Notes under the pieces: model-generated | The model's input: only the letters and a program-made list of their open reading frames with translations | What the model was told of the DNA's origin: nothing | The model's database searches: none | Part shown: one piece after another, positions 63,993-64,000 of the stretch | Numbering within the stretch: position 1 is the first letter of the stretch | Layout of the letters: each line of letters opens with the position of its first letter | NCBI GenBank assembly: GCA_965261585.1 | Contig: CBDHDN010000016.1 | Location: 62,001 to 126,000, forward strand | Length of the DNA: 64,000 bases | Source: CBDHDN01 sp965261585 | GTDB taxonomy: Bacteria; Pseudomonadota; Alphaproteobacteria; UBA6615 | Reading direction: 5' to 3' | Program-made: the position numbers and the translations under genes

Positions 63993-64000
63993 TCCATGCG

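Noticed and set aside
61595..63997. An 800-residue open frame on the minus strand covering gabD and the IS5 gene
   Set aside because: It is an antisense shadow of gabD fused to the second frame of the IS5 transposase; only the last ~140 codons are real.

Overview
The window is about 64 kb of GC-rich DNA with the gene content of an alphaproteobacterium of the Rhodospirillales/Rhizobiales type. The pointers are a glmU-glmS pair, DUF3108 and phosphoglycolate phosphatase genes, hydantoinase A/B, CUT2 sugar ABC transporters of the FrcBCA and RhaSTPQ kinds, and rhizobium-like IS families. This placement is inference from gene content and codon use. Roughly a third of the window is insertion sequence, often one element nested inside another, and many genes are broken. 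It reads as a chromosome segment invaded by IS elements and actively losing genes.

Layout. 1-1.3 kb: end of a lipoprotein gene and an AcuI-type NADPH reductase. 1.6-3.4 kb: an IS256 element joined to an IS3-type remnant. 3.4-5.7 kb: a two-gene module (HTH-helicase and a four-cysteine protein) with its own sigma70-like promoter and a palindromic operator-like site. 5.8-22.5 kb: a catabolic accessory region with a saccharopine-dehydrogenase-like enzyme, RraA-like protein, broken DapA-like gene, aldo/keto reductase, ketopantoate-reductase-like enzyme, class III aminotransferase, two lactate-oxidase-like genes (one ruined), a four-gene operon (TPP enzyme, HyuA, HyuB, Cys-rich small protein), gamma-glutamyltranspeptidase and a Gfo/Idh/MocA dehydrogenase. 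22.6-34.9 kb: continuous IS island (IS3-type element interrupted by IS256; a decayed IS91-like element; an IS3-type element interrupted by another IS3-type element that is itself interrupted by IS21; IS256). 35-37.9 kb: aldo/keto reductase and flavin amine oxidase. 38-46.3 kb: a deleted IS3 copy, IS630, FrcA/FrcC-like genes, and an IS1202/ISNCY-like element with a 17-bp target duplication, interrupted by the intact IS3 copy. 46.4-54 kb: FrcB-like binding protein, VOC protein, tRNA-Val and a tRNA-like relic, DUF3108, gph, glmU (frameshifted), glmS. 54.2-59.8 kb: msrA (frameshifted) and a rhamnose-type ABC transporter whose ATPase and both permeases are frameshifted. 60-62.4 kb: IS630, a small CTAG-bounded element and IS5. 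62.5-63.9 kb: a GabD-like aldehyde dehydrogenase.

How the genes work together. The frc-like and rha-like genes are two monosaccharide uptake systems. glmS and glmU make UDP-GlcNAc for envelope synthesis. The 13.9-22.5 kb cluster looks like a small-molecule degradation locus combining amide/lactam hydrolysis (HyuAB), gamma-glutamyl cleavage and a ThDP enzyme. The helicase/zinc-protein pair, sitting between an IS end and metabolic genes with a private promoter, is the best candidate here for an undescribed (possibly defence or mobile-element) system. The single-base insertions in conserved plus-strand genes must be separated from sequencing error before decay is claimed.
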